Under the pieces are notes generated by a model, which had not been told where the DNA came from, did not search any database, and saw only the letters and a list, made by a program, of their open reading frames with translations. From Desulfotignum sp. (GTDB lineage: Bacteria; Desulfobacterota; Desulfobacteria; Desulfobacterales; Desulfobacteraceae), in contig JAIPDY010000006.1 of the NCBI GenBank assembly GCA_021737445.1, positions 1-29,115 of the forward strand: DNA of 29,115 nt. Reading direction: 5' to 3'. Positions 15,412 to 23,724 of this stretch are shown here, in pieces. Numbering within the stretch: position 1 is the stretch's first letter; every line of letters starts with the position of its first letter. Both the position numbers and the translations under genes were made by a program.

Positions 15412-16308
15412 ATGACAGATGAACAGGTATACCGGCTGTTAAAGCGGGTGGTTTTTTTTGTGGGAAAGATACCTGTACCCCTGGCAAAAATTTTTGCCAG
15501 GGCGCTGGGGTGGTTATGGTTTAAGGTGGACAAACGTCACCGGGACATCACCCTTCAAAATCTGACCCATGCCTTTGGCAGCAGGTGGCCGGATGAGAAA
15601 ATAGACCGAACCGCCCGCCAGGTGTTTGTGAATATTGTGGGGATCGTGTTTGAAGTCGCCTGGTCCTGCCCGCTTTCCAGGGCACAGCTGTTATCCCACT
15701 TCACCGTCCGGGGACTTGCGCATCTGCATGCCGCCCATGCCAGAGCAAAAGGCGTGCTGGTGGTCACCTGTCATATGGGCAACTTTGAAATGCTGATCCC
15801 GGCCATTGAAGGGACCGGGCTGAAAGGATATGCCATTTACCGGAAACTGGATTTTGTCCCCCTGGAAAAGCTGATGCGGAATCTGCGGCAGCGATTTGGG
15901 GTGACCATGATACCCATGCGGGGGGCTTCCCGGACACTGGAACATATTCTAAGGCAGGGCGGGGTGGTGGGAACGCTTCTGGATCAGAACGTGGACTGGT
16001 ATAAAGGCGTGTTTGTCAAATTTTTCGGCCGGCCGGCCTGCACCAACAGCGGCCTGGCCAAGCTGGTCATGAAAACAAAAGCTTCTGTGGTGCCCATGTA
16101 TACCATCCGTCATGGCCGGAACTATCATATTGAATTTTTGCCTGAAATCCCTCTGGTAATCACAGGTGATGATATCAAGGATATTGAGACCAATACCCAG
16201 AATTTTACCACAGCAGTGGAAACCATGGTGCGCAAATGCCCGGACCAGTATTTCTGGGTGCACAACCGGTGGAAGACCAAGCCATGGTGCCTGTGGCCCA
16301 GATCCTGA
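15412..16308 (+). CDS. Lipid A biosynthesis acyltransferase (LpxL/HtrB-like)
   Basis: A 298-residue member of the late lipid A acyltransferase family (LpxL/LpxM). An N-terminal hydrophobic segment (about 12-36) is followed by the catalytic HX4E motif in 'TCHMGNFEML' (His121, Glu126). 'LDQNVDWYKGVFVKFFGRPA' near 190-209 and the C-terminal 'QYFWVHNRWKTKP' are also typical. It would add a secondary acyl chain to Kdo-lipid A from acyl-ACP. Only one such gene is present here, so I leave LpxL versus LpxM open. Position between lpxK and waaF fits the pathway. Confidence 0.9.
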   Translation: MTDEQVYRLLKRVVFFVGKIPVPLAKIFARALGWLWFKVDKRHRDITLQNLTHAFGSRWPDEKIDRTARQVFVNIVGIVFEVAWSCPLSRAQLLSHFTVRGLAHLHAAHARAKGVLVVTCHMGNFEMLIPAIEGTGLKGYAIYRKLDFVPLEKLMRNLRQRFGVTMIPMRGASRTLEHILRQGGVVGTLLDQNVDWYKGVFVKFFGRPACTNSGLAKLVMKTKASVVPMYTIRHGRNYHIEFLPEIPLVITGDDIKDIETNTQNFTTAVETMVRKCPDQYFWVHNRWKTKPWCLWPRS

Positions 16309-16312
16309 TACC

Positions 16313-17371
16313 ATGAAAAATATTTTACCTGACACATCATGCCGCAGGATTCTGATCCGGGCTGCCAACTGGGTGGGGGATGCCATCATGACCACCCCGG
16401 TGATCCGGGGGGTGCGCAAAAATTATCCCGGATCAACCATCACCGTGCTGGCCAAACCCTGGGTGACTGCTGTGTATGACAACAACCCCCATGTGGATGA
16501 AATCATGGTGTATGAAAATACGGGCCGCCATAAAATGGGTGTGGGCACCCTGCGCCTGGCAAAAGAGATCCGGCACCGGAAATTTGACCTGGCCATTCTC
16601 ATGCAGAACGCTTTTGAGGCAGCTCTGCTGGCATTTCTGGCAGGGGTGCCGCTGCGGGTGGGATATAACACCGATGCCAGAACCCTGCTGCTCAACCCCT
16701 CTATCCGCCTGGACCCGGCGCTCAAAAAACAGCACCTCATCGATTATTACCTGGGGATTCTCACCGGTGCCGGACTGGAAACCGACGGCCGGCACATGGA
16801 CCTGTTTATTTCAAAGACTGATCAGGTTTTTGCCGGTCAACTGGTATCACAAACATATGCCGGTACTTCGGGCCGGGTTCTGGGGATTAATCCCGGTGCC
16901 ACCGGCGGTACTGCCAAACGCTGGTTTCCGGACCGGTATGCCGCACTTTGCAGACGTCTGGCAGAAAAATATGATACCCGGATTATGATCTTTGGCAGCC
17001 CGGCTGATCATGGCCTGGGAGAAGAGATCGCCTCCATGGCTCAGGGGTGCTGCATCAATATGGCAGGCACCACCACCCTGGGCCAGGCGTTTGCCCTTAT
17101 ACAAAGCTGTGATCTGTTTGTTACCAATGATTCCGGACTCATGCATGCGGCAGTCGCTCTCAACACCAGGCAGGTGGCCGTGATCGGATCGACAGATCCT
17201 CTGGCCACTGCCCCGGACAGCCCTGTCAGCACCGTGATAAGGGTGCCGGTCTCATGCAGCCCCTGCCTGAAGGATGAATGTCCCACTGATCACGCCTGCA
17301 TGGATCGCATCACGGTTGACAAGGTGTTTGACACCTGCTGTAATATCCTGGGCACTGGTGTGCATACGTAA
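16313..17371 (+). CDS. waaF: ADP-heptose--LPS heptosyltransferase II (WaaF-like)
   Basis: A 352-residue GT9 enzyme from ATG 16313, four bases after the acyltransferase stop. The reading frame extends further upstream, but that part overlaps the preceding gene. The N-terminal 'ILIRAANWVGDAIMTTPVIR' (residues about 13-32) with its catalytic Asp, 'GINPGATGGTAKRWFPDRY' in the middle and 'FVTNDSGLMHAAVAL' near 268-282 match WaaF. It adds a second L-glycero-D-manno-heptose to the inner core. Four cysteines cluster near the C-terminus ('CSPCLKDECPTDHACMD'), a feature of many WaaF proteins. Confidence 0.92.
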   Translation: MKNILPDTSCRRILIRAANWVGDAIMTTPVIRGVRKNYPGSTITVLAKPWVTAVYDNNPHVDEIMVYENTGRHKMGVGTLRLAKEIRHRKFDLAILMQNAFEAALLAFLAGVPLRVGYNTDARTLLLNPSIRLDPALKKQHLIDYYLGILTGAGLETDGRHMDLFISKTDQVFAGQLVSQTYAGTSGRVLGINPGATGGTAKRWFPDRYAALCRRLAEKYDTRIMIFGSPADHGLGEEIASMAQGCCINMAGTTTLGQAFALIQSCDLFVTNDSGLMHAAVALNTRQVAVIGSTDPLATAPDSPVSTVIRVPVSCSPCLKDECPTDHACMDRITVDKVFDTCCNILGTGVHT

Positions 17372-17391
17372 CTTTATCCTGGAGAAAAAAG

Positions 17392-18408
17392 CTGTTTACA
17401 TCTGTTCAAAAAATTCTCATTGTAAAACCCAGTGCCCTGGGAGATATCATCCATTCGCTGCCCTTTCTTCATGCCATAAAGCAACAGTTTCCCCATGCCC
17501 GGGTGGACTGGGTGGTGGCAAAAGGCCTGCATACCTTTCTGGAGGGACATCCCATGATCCATACCCTGTGGGTGATTAAGAAAGATCAGTGGAAGAAAAT
17601 CAACCGCCTGGTATACACTATCCGGGAAATCATGGATCTTAAAAAAGATCTGTGCCAGGCGGGATATGATGTAGCCATTGATCTGTCAGGCCTGTTCAGG
17701 TCCGGGGTGATCACCTGGTTTTCCTGTGCCCGTGTCAAACTGGGATTTAGGGAATCTGATGAAGGCAGCCCGTTTTTTTATACCCATAAAATTTCTGGCA
17801 GCATGACCATTCATGCCATTGACCGGTATCTTGAAATTGCAAAGTTCATGGGGTGTCAGGTGGACCAGATCGTTTATCCTTTTGCACCTTATGAGCAAAC
17901 ACCCGATATTTTGAAGAGATTACCTGAAAAATATGCGGTCATGGCCCCGTCTGCCGGCAAACCGGCCAACCAGTGGCAGGCAAAAAAATTTGGAGAACTG
18001 GCATCCCGTCTGCCCATGAAAAGCGTGATCATTGCTTCGGCCGCTGAGGCGGCCATTGCAGACAAGGTGGTGGCCCATTCCCACGGAAAAGCCATCTCCA
18101 TCGCCGGACAGACCGGGCTCAAGGATCTTGTGCCGGTGATAGACCGGGCTGTTTTTTTTGTGTGCAACGATACCGGTCCCATGCACCTGGCGGCTGCTCT
18201 GGATGTTCCGGTGTTTGCCGTTTTCGGCCCGGCCAATCCGGTGCGCACCGGCCCCTATGGGAAGATTCACACAGTGATTCAACTGGATCTGCCATGTTCT
18301 CCTTGTTATGCCAGGCATCCCTGCACCCGGCATGGGTTCCGGTGCATGGAAAATATTGGGGTAGATATGGTCTATGATATGATTGAGCAGAAAATGGGGC
18401 TGGCATGA
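17392..18408 (+). CDS. GT9 heptosyltransferase, WaaC-like, with apparent CTG start
   Basis: A 338-residue glycosyltransferase family 9 protein. The family N-terminus is 'KILIVKPSALGDIIHSLPF', but there is no in-frame ATG, GTG or TTG before it; the first GTG is at 17503, inside the domain. CTG 17392 lies seven bases after GGAG (17381-17384) and yields 'MFTSVQKILIVKPSALG', so it is the best start; ATT 17413 is an alternative. The C-terminal half has 'VCNDTGPMHLAAALDVPVFA' and the Cys-rich 'CSPCYARHPC'. It probably adds the first heptose to Kdo, complementing WaaF, although other heptosyltransferase roles are possible. It overlaps the next gene by 4 bp (ATGA). Confidence 0.85.
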   Translation: MFTSVQKILIVKPSALGDIIHSLPFLHAIKQQFPHARVDWVVAKGLHTFLEGHPMIHTLWVIKKDQWKKINRLVYTIREIMDLKKDLCQAGYDVAIDLSGLFRSGVITWFSCARVKLGFRESDEGSPFFYTHKISGSMTIHAIDRYLEIAKFMGCQVDQIVYPFAPYEQTPDILKRLPEKYAVMAPSAGKPANQWQAKKFGELASRLPMKSVIIASAAEAAIADKVVAHSHGKAISIAGQTGLKDLVPVIDRAVFFVCNDTGPMHLAAALDVPVFAVFGPANPVRTGPYGKIHTVIQLDLPCSPCYARHPCTRHGFRCMENIGVDMVYDMIEQKMGLA

Positions 18409-19208
18409 AAATCTCTGTGATCGTTACCACCTATAATCGTCCACTGGCTCTTGAAAAAGTGCTGACAGCCCTGTATGCCCAGACCCGGCTGCCGGATGAA
18501 ATCCTGGTGGCAGATGACGGGTCAGGTGATGAAACCAGAAAAGTGCTGGCCGCGTTTAAAAAACGGCAGTATCCCAAGTTTTACCATGTCTGGCAGGAGG
18601 ATAAGGGGTTTCGGCTTGCCAGGATACGAAACAAGGCCATACTGGCATCCAGAGCAGATTATCTGGTTTTTCTGGATGGAGATTGTATTCCGGAAAAACA
18701 TTTTGTTGAAGATCATCAGGCACTGGCCCGGAAAGGGTTTTTTTTCCAGGGAAAAAGGGTGCTGGTAAAACAAAAGGTGGAAAATCAGTTTGATTTTAAG
18801 GATATCGATTCAATCATAAGGCGGCTGTATCATGTGTTCTGCCTGAATATTTCCAATTCGCACCATGTTTTGCGCATCCCTTTTTTTCCGTCCTGTTCAA
18901 CCGGAAGGCTTTCCGGTGTCCGCGGATGCAATATGGGGTTTTTTAAACAGGATCTTATGGCGGTCAATGGATACAATGAGTCATTTAACGGGTGGGGGCG
19001 GGAAGATCAGGAAATTGTGGTTCGTTTGTATAAATATGGATTGATGAGAAAAGAAAATCCATTTAAAGCGATCTGTTATCACCTGTGGCACAGGGAAAAT
19101 TCCAGGATCAGCCTGGATCATAATGACAAGCTGCTGGAACAGGCCATGGCATCTGATCTATATGTGTGCCAAAACGGGCTGAAAAATAAAACAAAAAGGC
19201 CATCATGA
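18405..19208 (+). CDS. Family 2 glycosyltransferase with C-terminal galactosyltransferase-like region
   Basis: A 267-residue GT-A fold enzyme. 'ISVIVTTYNRPLALEKVL' opens the nucleotide-binding domain, 'VADDGSGDET' is at 35-44, and the metal-binding 'FLDGDC' (DGD 91-93) follows. 'FNGWGREDQEIVVRL' (Glu200-Asp201) is the acceptor/catalytic motif of the Glyco_transf_7C group. No membrane span is obvious, so it should work at the cytoplasmic face. It starts in a 4-bp overlap with the heptosyltransferase gene and overlaps the next gene by 4 bp, so it extends the LPS core. The sugar and linkage are unknown. Confidence 0.88.
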   Translation: MKISVIVTTYNRPLALEKVLTALYAQTRLPDEILVADDGSGDETRKVLAAFKKRQYPKFYHVWQEDKGFRLARIRNKAILASRADYLVFLDGDCIPEKHFVEDHQALARKGFFFQGKRVLVKQKVENQFDFKDIDSIIRRLYHVFCLNISNSHHVLRIPFFPSCSTGRLSGVRGCNMGFFKQDLMAVNGYNESFNGWGREDQEIVVRLYKYGLMRKENPFKAICYHLWHRENSRISLDHNDKLLEQAMASDLYVCQNGLKNKTKRPS

Positions 19209-20026
19209 CGAAATTATCAGTATATATTATTGCATTTAATGAAGAAGATAAGATAAGAGACGCAGTCACAAGTGTGGCATGGGCAGATGAAATAATTGTT
19301 GCTGATTCTTTCAGCACAGATAATACTGCAGCGGTTGCCAAATCTCTGGGTGCCCGGGTTGTGCAGATTCCGTTTTCCGGATTCGGGGAACTGCGAAACC
19401 GGGCCATGGCAGCCTGCACCCATTCCTGGATATTCAGCCTGGATGCGGATGAGCGCTGCACCCGGGCAGCCAGAGAGGAGATCTGCAGGATCATCACTGA
19501 TCCGGGCAGCCGGGATGCCTATTATGTGCCCCGGCGAAACTATTTCATGGGAAAATGGATCCGCCATGGCGGGTACTACCCGGATTTCCGCCAACCCCAG
19601 CTGTTTCGAAAGGGCATTTTAAGATTTGAGAACGATGCGGTTCACGAGCGGTATGAGGTGCTCAGCCAGAAAAAATGCGGCATTTTGGGATCATTTATTT
19701 ACCAGATCCCTTTTAAAAACCTGGAAGAGATTGTTCACAAGGCAAACCGCTATTCTACCCTGGGGGCTGAAAAACTGTGTGGCAGCCAGAAAAAATCCGG
19801 TATGTGGACAGCTGTCTTTCATGGATTCTGGGCTGCTTTTTCCCTGTATATACTCAAACTTGGATTTCTGGACGGGTGGGCAGGATTCATCATTGCATTT
19901 GCCAATTTTGAAGGCACTTTTTACAAATACGCCAAGTTCCATCTGAAAAAAAACAAGTTGGCATCTTTTCTGGACAACTGCCCCGAAGTCCGGGAAAAAG
20001 ACGGGCAGGATGCCGGCAGCCAATAG
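19205..20026 (+). CDS. Family 2 glycosyltransferase, WaaE/KdtX-like LPS core enzyme
   Basis: A 273-residue GT2 protein. 'LSVYIIAFNEEDKIRDAVTS' (4-23), 'ADEIIVADSFSTDNT' (27-41) and 'WIFSLDADE' (metal-binding DADE at 80-83) match the WaaE/KdtX subgroup, which adds beta-1,4-glucose to heptose I in enterobacteria. The C-terminal part has one hydrophobic segment near residues 205-235. Start ATG lies in the stop of the preceding gene. It is the last gene of the operon and faces the DUF6625-like gene tail to tail with three bases between stop codons, so no separate terminator fits. The exact sugar is inferred by family only. Confidence 0.88.
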   Translation: MTKLSVYIIAFNEEDKIRDAVTSVAWADEIIVADSFSTDNTAAVAKSLGARVVQIPFSGFGELRNRAMAACTHSWIFSLDADERCTRAAREEICRIITDPGSRDAYYVPRRNYFMGKWIRHGGYYPDFRQPQLFRKGILRFENDAVHERYEVLSQKKCGILGSFIYQIPFKNLEEIVHKANRYSTLGAEKLCGSQKKSGMWTAVFHGFWAAFSLYILKLGFLDGWAGFIIAFANFEGTFYKYAKFHLKKNKLASFLDNCPEVREKDGQDAGSQ

Positions 20027-20029
20027 CAT

Positions 20030-21019
20030 TTAATATAAAAGCGTCAGCAGCATTTTCAGTTTGGTAAAACATGAGCGCTGATTTATAAATCCGTACTTGT
20101 ATACCCCCCAATGGTCTGATTTCAGTACATCAGGATCGATCTGAAACCGTTTTCTGTTCTTTAATCTTGAAAAATGAAAAAAAGCCCCCTCTTTTCGGAG
20201 CCCTTTATTGTCCATGACTGAAAGCCTGCCGTTTTTCCAGAATGCAACCGCTTTTCGATGATTGAACCACCGGGTCATTGTCGGTTGCAAAGGATCTGCC
20301 CGGCAAAAAACCGGGGCATGGCTTTGTGCAATCGTGACAATATCTTTTGATTCATCCAGATGGGAGAAATTGAGCCTGGATGATATGTTGTCTTTGGCAG
20401 TATTTCCTGAAATGGGCGTAAAGCGGGATATCAGATTTACAGGGGTCGGGTTTTCATCCAGCTTGTCCCTGTATTCAGCCTCAAAAAATGTTTTAATGCG
20501 GTCATGGGCCAGTATTTTCAGCAGATATTGCCGGTTGAAAAGGGTAAACGGGCCACACGGCCTTTCATCGGCAGCACTGATCATGGCGTATTCAAGCGGG
20601 TGTTCAGGCAGAAATGCTTTGATTTTTCCATACACCACATCCAGGTCTGAATATCCGATAAAGTCATAAAGGTCCAGTGGTTCTTCATTTTTCCGGATGG
20701 CATACAAAAGAATTCTGCTGTCACATACAAGCCAGGTGTTTTGGCGGGGAATTTTGATGTTCAATATGGATTTAAGGTCATGGCAAAGCGTTTCAAAGCT
20801 GTAGGGAATAAGTGTAACCGCTTTATTGAAGATGGTTTTTTGTTTGGCCTGATCCGTGTAAACATACCAGTGAAAATGGGTGTGGTTTGGTTCACAAGAC
20901 CGTGCCCAAAAATCAAAATACCGGGGCAGCCTTCCCAGATATATTATCAGAAACGCCCCTGTTTTTTTAGGAGCCGGCGGATTCGGTGAATCCGAAGAGA
21001 GGCTAATCATGACAACCAT
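20030..21019 (-). CDS. DUF6625-like protein, probable glycosyltransferase
   Basis: A 329-residue protein resembling the uncharacterised DUF6625 group found in polysaccharide loci. 'AFLIIYLGRLPRYFDFWARS' (22-41), 'FHWYVYTD' (49-56) and 'IGYSDLDVVYGKIKAFLP' (121-138) form a GT-A-like pattern in which DLD may bind a metal. It begins 17 bp inside the end of the methyltransferase gene and ends the Kdo8N/core cluster. It is slightly more A+T-rich than the LPS operon and uses more rare-looking codons, judged by eye only. The family name is from memory of its motifs; the activity is not established. Confidence 0.65.
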   Translation of the reverse strand: MVVMISLSSDSPNPPAPKKTGAFLIIYLGRLPRYFDFWARSCEPNHTHFHWYVYTDQAKQKTIFNKAVTLIPYSFETLCHDLKSILNIKIPRQNTWLVCDSRILLYAIRKNEEPLDLYDFIGYSDLDVVYGKIKAFLPEHPLEYAMISAADERPCGPFTLFNRQYLLKILAHDRIKTFFEAEYRDKLDENPTPVNLISRFTPISGNTAKDNISSRLNFSHLDESKDIVTIAQSHAPVFCRADPLQPTMTRWFNHRKAVAFWKNGRLSVMDNKGLRKEGAFFHFSRLKNRKRFQIDPDVLKSDHWGVYKYGFINQRSCFTKLKMLLTLLY

Positions 21020-21803
21020 TCATTTTTTCAATCCAGGCTTCAGGGACAATGGCGCTGTGTGGAATCATGCTGCGGTAAAATCTTCTCAGAGGTTCATTGA
21101 TTTTAATACCGGTATGTTTTTTTATTATAAATGGAAGCAGCCTGGAAAGTTTTGTGTACAGCCTCAGTTTTTTTTCCCACTGCGTTGTTGTGGCAGATGA
21201 TCCATCCAGAAACTGTCCCCAGCCGATGGACCCGCATAAGCCACATTCTCCAAAGGACTCAGACAGCAATATTTTTTCAGTAAAAGCCCGGATCGGCCCG
21301 TCAAAACCATGAAGTACGTCATGAAAACAGGCAATCCCGCCTTTTGACAGATGCCGTTCAAACAGGGTGATATCAGATATGGTCCCAGCATAGGTATGAT
21401 CACCGTCTATCCAGAGTGCTTTGAGGGGTTTGTCCCAGATTCGGGCCAGGTCAGTGGCCCGAATCTGATAAAATTGGACAATATCCTGGACGTTGTGCTG
21501 TTTTAAATTTTCATGAAACAGTCTGGGAAGTTCTTCTCCGAAGGCATCTTTCGGGTCTGTTTCACAGGTTAGTGAGAGTGGGTCACAGGCAAAAATCTGT
21601 TTCATGCCGGCGGCAGCAGCTGCTTTTGCAAGAATAATCGTTGATTTGCCCTTAAAGCTGCCTATTTCCAGTATACTGCCTGTGGCCGCAATAAATGGCA
21701 ATGACGCCAAAAACTGAACCTCTCTTTTTCGGAGGTGGCCATCCAAAGATGTTGATAGGTCAACCAATGTATCGATTGTTTCATGAATTGGGTGCAATTG
21801 CAT
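21003..21803 (-). CDS. Class I SAM-dependent methyltransferase (Methyltransf_24-like)
   Basis: About 266 residues from ATG 21803. 'GSILEIGSFKGKSTIILAKA' (42-61) is the SAM-binding glycine-rich motif, 'ACDPL' near 72 the acidic loop, and 'ALWIDGDHTYAGTISDI' (129-145) is typical of Methyltransf_24 enzymes acting on sugars or small molecules in glycan loci. A TTG nearer 21840, overlapping the GT4 stop, is an alternative start, and neither has a clear ribosome site. The longer frame to 21893 runs into GT4. It could methylate a core or O-chain sugar; the target is unknown. Confidence 0.8.
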   Translation of the reverse strand: MQLHPIHETIDTLVDLSTSLDGHLRKREVQFLASLPFIAATGSILEIGSFKGKSTIILAKAAAAAGMKQIFACDPLSLTCETDPKDAFGEELPRLFHENLKQHNVQDIVQFYQIRATDLARIWDKPLKALWIDGDHTYAGTISDITLFERHLSKGGIACFHDVLHGFDGPIRAFTEKILLSESFGECGLCGSIGWGQFLDGSSATTTQWEKKLRLYTKLSRLLPFIIKKHTGIKINEPLRRFYRSMIPHSAIVPEAWIEKMNGCHD

Positions 21804-21825
21804 GGGGGGTGTCCATTCTGAGATA

Positions 21826-22971
21826 TTATCGTTTTCCAAGCTTAATCTGGTGGAGCCGGTAGATGCGGATGATGTCCCGGCCCATGGCATCAATTGTGTG
21901 AAACTGCCTGACCTTTTTCCGGGCGGTATATACCCTTTCCAGTGTGGCCGCTTCCCGGTGCAGAGTCTCTACCAACAATTTTGCCAGCGTCGCGGCATCT
22001 TTTGGATCAAAGAGCAGCCCTGTTATGCCATGTTGAATAATATCCGGTATTCCGCCGGTCTTAGACCCGATTACCGGGCAGGAACAATACATGGCTTCCA
22101 GTAAAGCCTGGGGTACCCCTTCAAAGGGAATGCCGTTGATGTTTTCCGATGCCAGAATTTTGCAGTCCAGGGCCCGGTAAAAGGGCCAGACATCATCTTT
22201 AAACCCAATGAAGTGGGTCCGGTCACAGATGCCCAGTTTTTGTGCCATCTCCATAAGTTGATTTCTGTATTCATCGGGTCCGTTTCCCACCAGAACCAGA
22301 TGGTGGTTTATTCTGGATTGAATCTGCCTGAATGCCTGTAACAGCGTCGTCACCCCCTTGTCTCTGGACAGACGGCCCACAAACCCCACGAACCTGGTTT
22401 CAGGGCCACATCCCAGTTCTATGGCCAGGTTCTTTCGGGCCTCATCTCTGGGGATCAGGGTTTCAGGTGCCAGTATGCCGCTGGGGATGGAAAAAATCTG
22501 TGTGCCTTTGAGTTTAAACATGGTTTGCAGATACCGGGTGGTATAATCAGCTGTGGTGAAAACATAATGGCTCAAATATTTATACAGCCTGCGGTTATAC
22601 CAGGAGTTTCGCACATGGGCACTGATATGGCGGGACAGTATTCTGCAGGGTATGCCGGCTTTTTTTGCTGCGGGCAGTGCAATTTTTGCATCGGTATTTC
22701 CATGGGTATTGACAATATCAGGCAGTTCGTTGTTAAAAATGCGAACCAGTGCCCTGTAATCGCTGATCAGTCCCGTGCGGGAAAAAGAGATGGCATAAAC
22801 ACGGAATCCATGGGCTTTTGCACGCTGAAACAGCGGTGTGTTTTCAGGTGCCACAAGGGTTATCCGGTGGCCCTGTTTGTCCATCCAGACCGCTTCGTTG
22901 AAAATTCTTTTTTCCAGTCCACCCCAGCTGGTGTGACAGGTGGTGTGTATTATTTTGTAGAGAGATCGCAT
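21826..22971 (-). CDS. Family 4 glycosyltransferase
   Basis: A 381-residue GT-B enzyme. The N-terminal domain starts 'IIHTTCHTSWGGLEKRIFNE' with the acceptor-side GG motif. The donor domain has 'FVGFVGRLSRDKGVTTLL' (194-211) and the EX7E motif in 'FEGVPQALLEAM' (Glu284, Glu292). It overlaps kdsB by 22 bp, so translation is coupled. Its position directly after the Kdo8N genes suggests that it adds a sugar to the inner core near Kdo8N, but the donor and acceptor are unknown. Confidence 0.88.
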   Translation of the reverse strand: MRSLYKIIHTTCHTSWGGLEKRIFNEAVWMDKQGHRITLVAPENTPLFQRAKAHGFRVYAISFSRTGLISDYRALVRIFNNELPDIVNTHGNTDAKIALPAAKKAGIPCRILSRHISAHVRNSWYNRRLYKYLSHYVFTTADYTTRYLQTMFKLKGTQIFSIPSGILAPETLIPRDEARKNLAIELGCGPETRFVGFVGRLSRDKGVTTLLQAFRQIQSRINHHLVLVGNGPDEYRNQLMEMAQKLGICDRTHFIGFKDDVWPFYRALDCKILASENINGIPFEGVPQALLEAMYCSCPVIGSKTGGIPDIIQHGITGLLFDPKDAATLAKLLVETLHREAATLERVYTARKKVRQFHTIDAMGRDIIRIYRLHQIKLGKR

Positions 22972-23711
22972 GGAATTGGGCTTTTTGACAGGGTTGTCTC
23001 CACCCGCTTGATGTCTTCGGGCAGATCGATTTCAGGTGAGTCAAATTGGGTGACCGCCACCTGGATGGGATAGCCATGTTCAAGTGCCCGCAGCTGTTCC
23101 AGCTTTTCCACGGCTTCACACCGGCCGGTGGGCAAAGATACAAACACATCCAGAAACGATTTTTTATAAGCATAAAATCCCAGATGTTTGTAATAGTCAG
23201 CTGTGGTGTCAGTGTCCCTGGGGAACGGAATCTGGGCCCGGGAAAAATACAGGGCCAGCCCATGGGTGTCAAAGGTGACCTTGACATCTTTGGGATCGGT
23301 GATCTCCCTTGGGTCACAGATCTTATAGGCCAGGGTGGACATAATAGTATCTGTGTCTTTGTCAAACGGGGCAATCAGGTCATCTAAGGATCCGGGATGA
23401 AATACCGGCTGGTCCCCCTGGATATTGATGATAAGGTCATTAGGCCCCAGGTTGAGCAGACCGGCAGTCTCAGCCACCCGGTCGGTTCCGGACCGGCAGG
23501 TGTCTGAGGTCATGACAGCGTTGCCACCGAATGCCTGCACTGCCTGGACAATGCGCGGATCATCTGTGGCCACCCAGACCTGGGTCACGGCAGATGATTT
23601 TTGGGCCTGCTCATATACCCGCTGGATCATGGGTTTGCCGGCAATGGACATGAGGGGTTTTCCTGCCAGGCGGCTGGAGCCGTACCGGGATGGTATGATG
23701 GCAATGGGCAT
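22950..23711 (-). CDS. kdsB: CMP-Kdo / CMP-Kdo8N synthetase KdsB
   Basis: A 253-residue cytidylyltransferase, normal length for KdsB. 'IAIIPSRYGSSRLAGKPL' (3-20) binds CTP; 'VWVATDDPRI' and 'NIQGDQPVFHP' carry the metal and sugar sites; 'FYAYKKSFLDVFVSLP' is the usual C-terminal region. It couples Kdo to CMP for WaaA. In Shewanella oneidensis the KdsB encoded beside kdnA and kdnB prefers Kdo8N. The same gene order here (kdnA-kdnB-kdsB, gaps 14 and 13 bp) suggests that this enzyme also activates Kdo8N. Sequence alone cannot prove the specificity. Confidence 0.93.
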   Translation of the reverse strand: MPIAIIPSRYGSSRLAGKPLMSIAGKPMIQRVYEQAQKSSAVTQVWVATDDPRIVQAVQAFGGNAVMTSDTCRSGTDRVAETAGLLNLGPNDLIINIQGDQPVFHPGSLDDLIAPFDKDTDTIMSTLAYKICDPREITDPKDVKVTFDTHGLALYFSRAQIPFPRDTDTTADYYKHLGFYAYKKSFLDVFVSLPTGRCEAVEKLEQLRALEHGYPIQVAVTQFDSPEIDLPEDIKRVETTLSKSPIPCDLSTK

Positions 23712-23724
23712 GTGTCAGGGTGCC

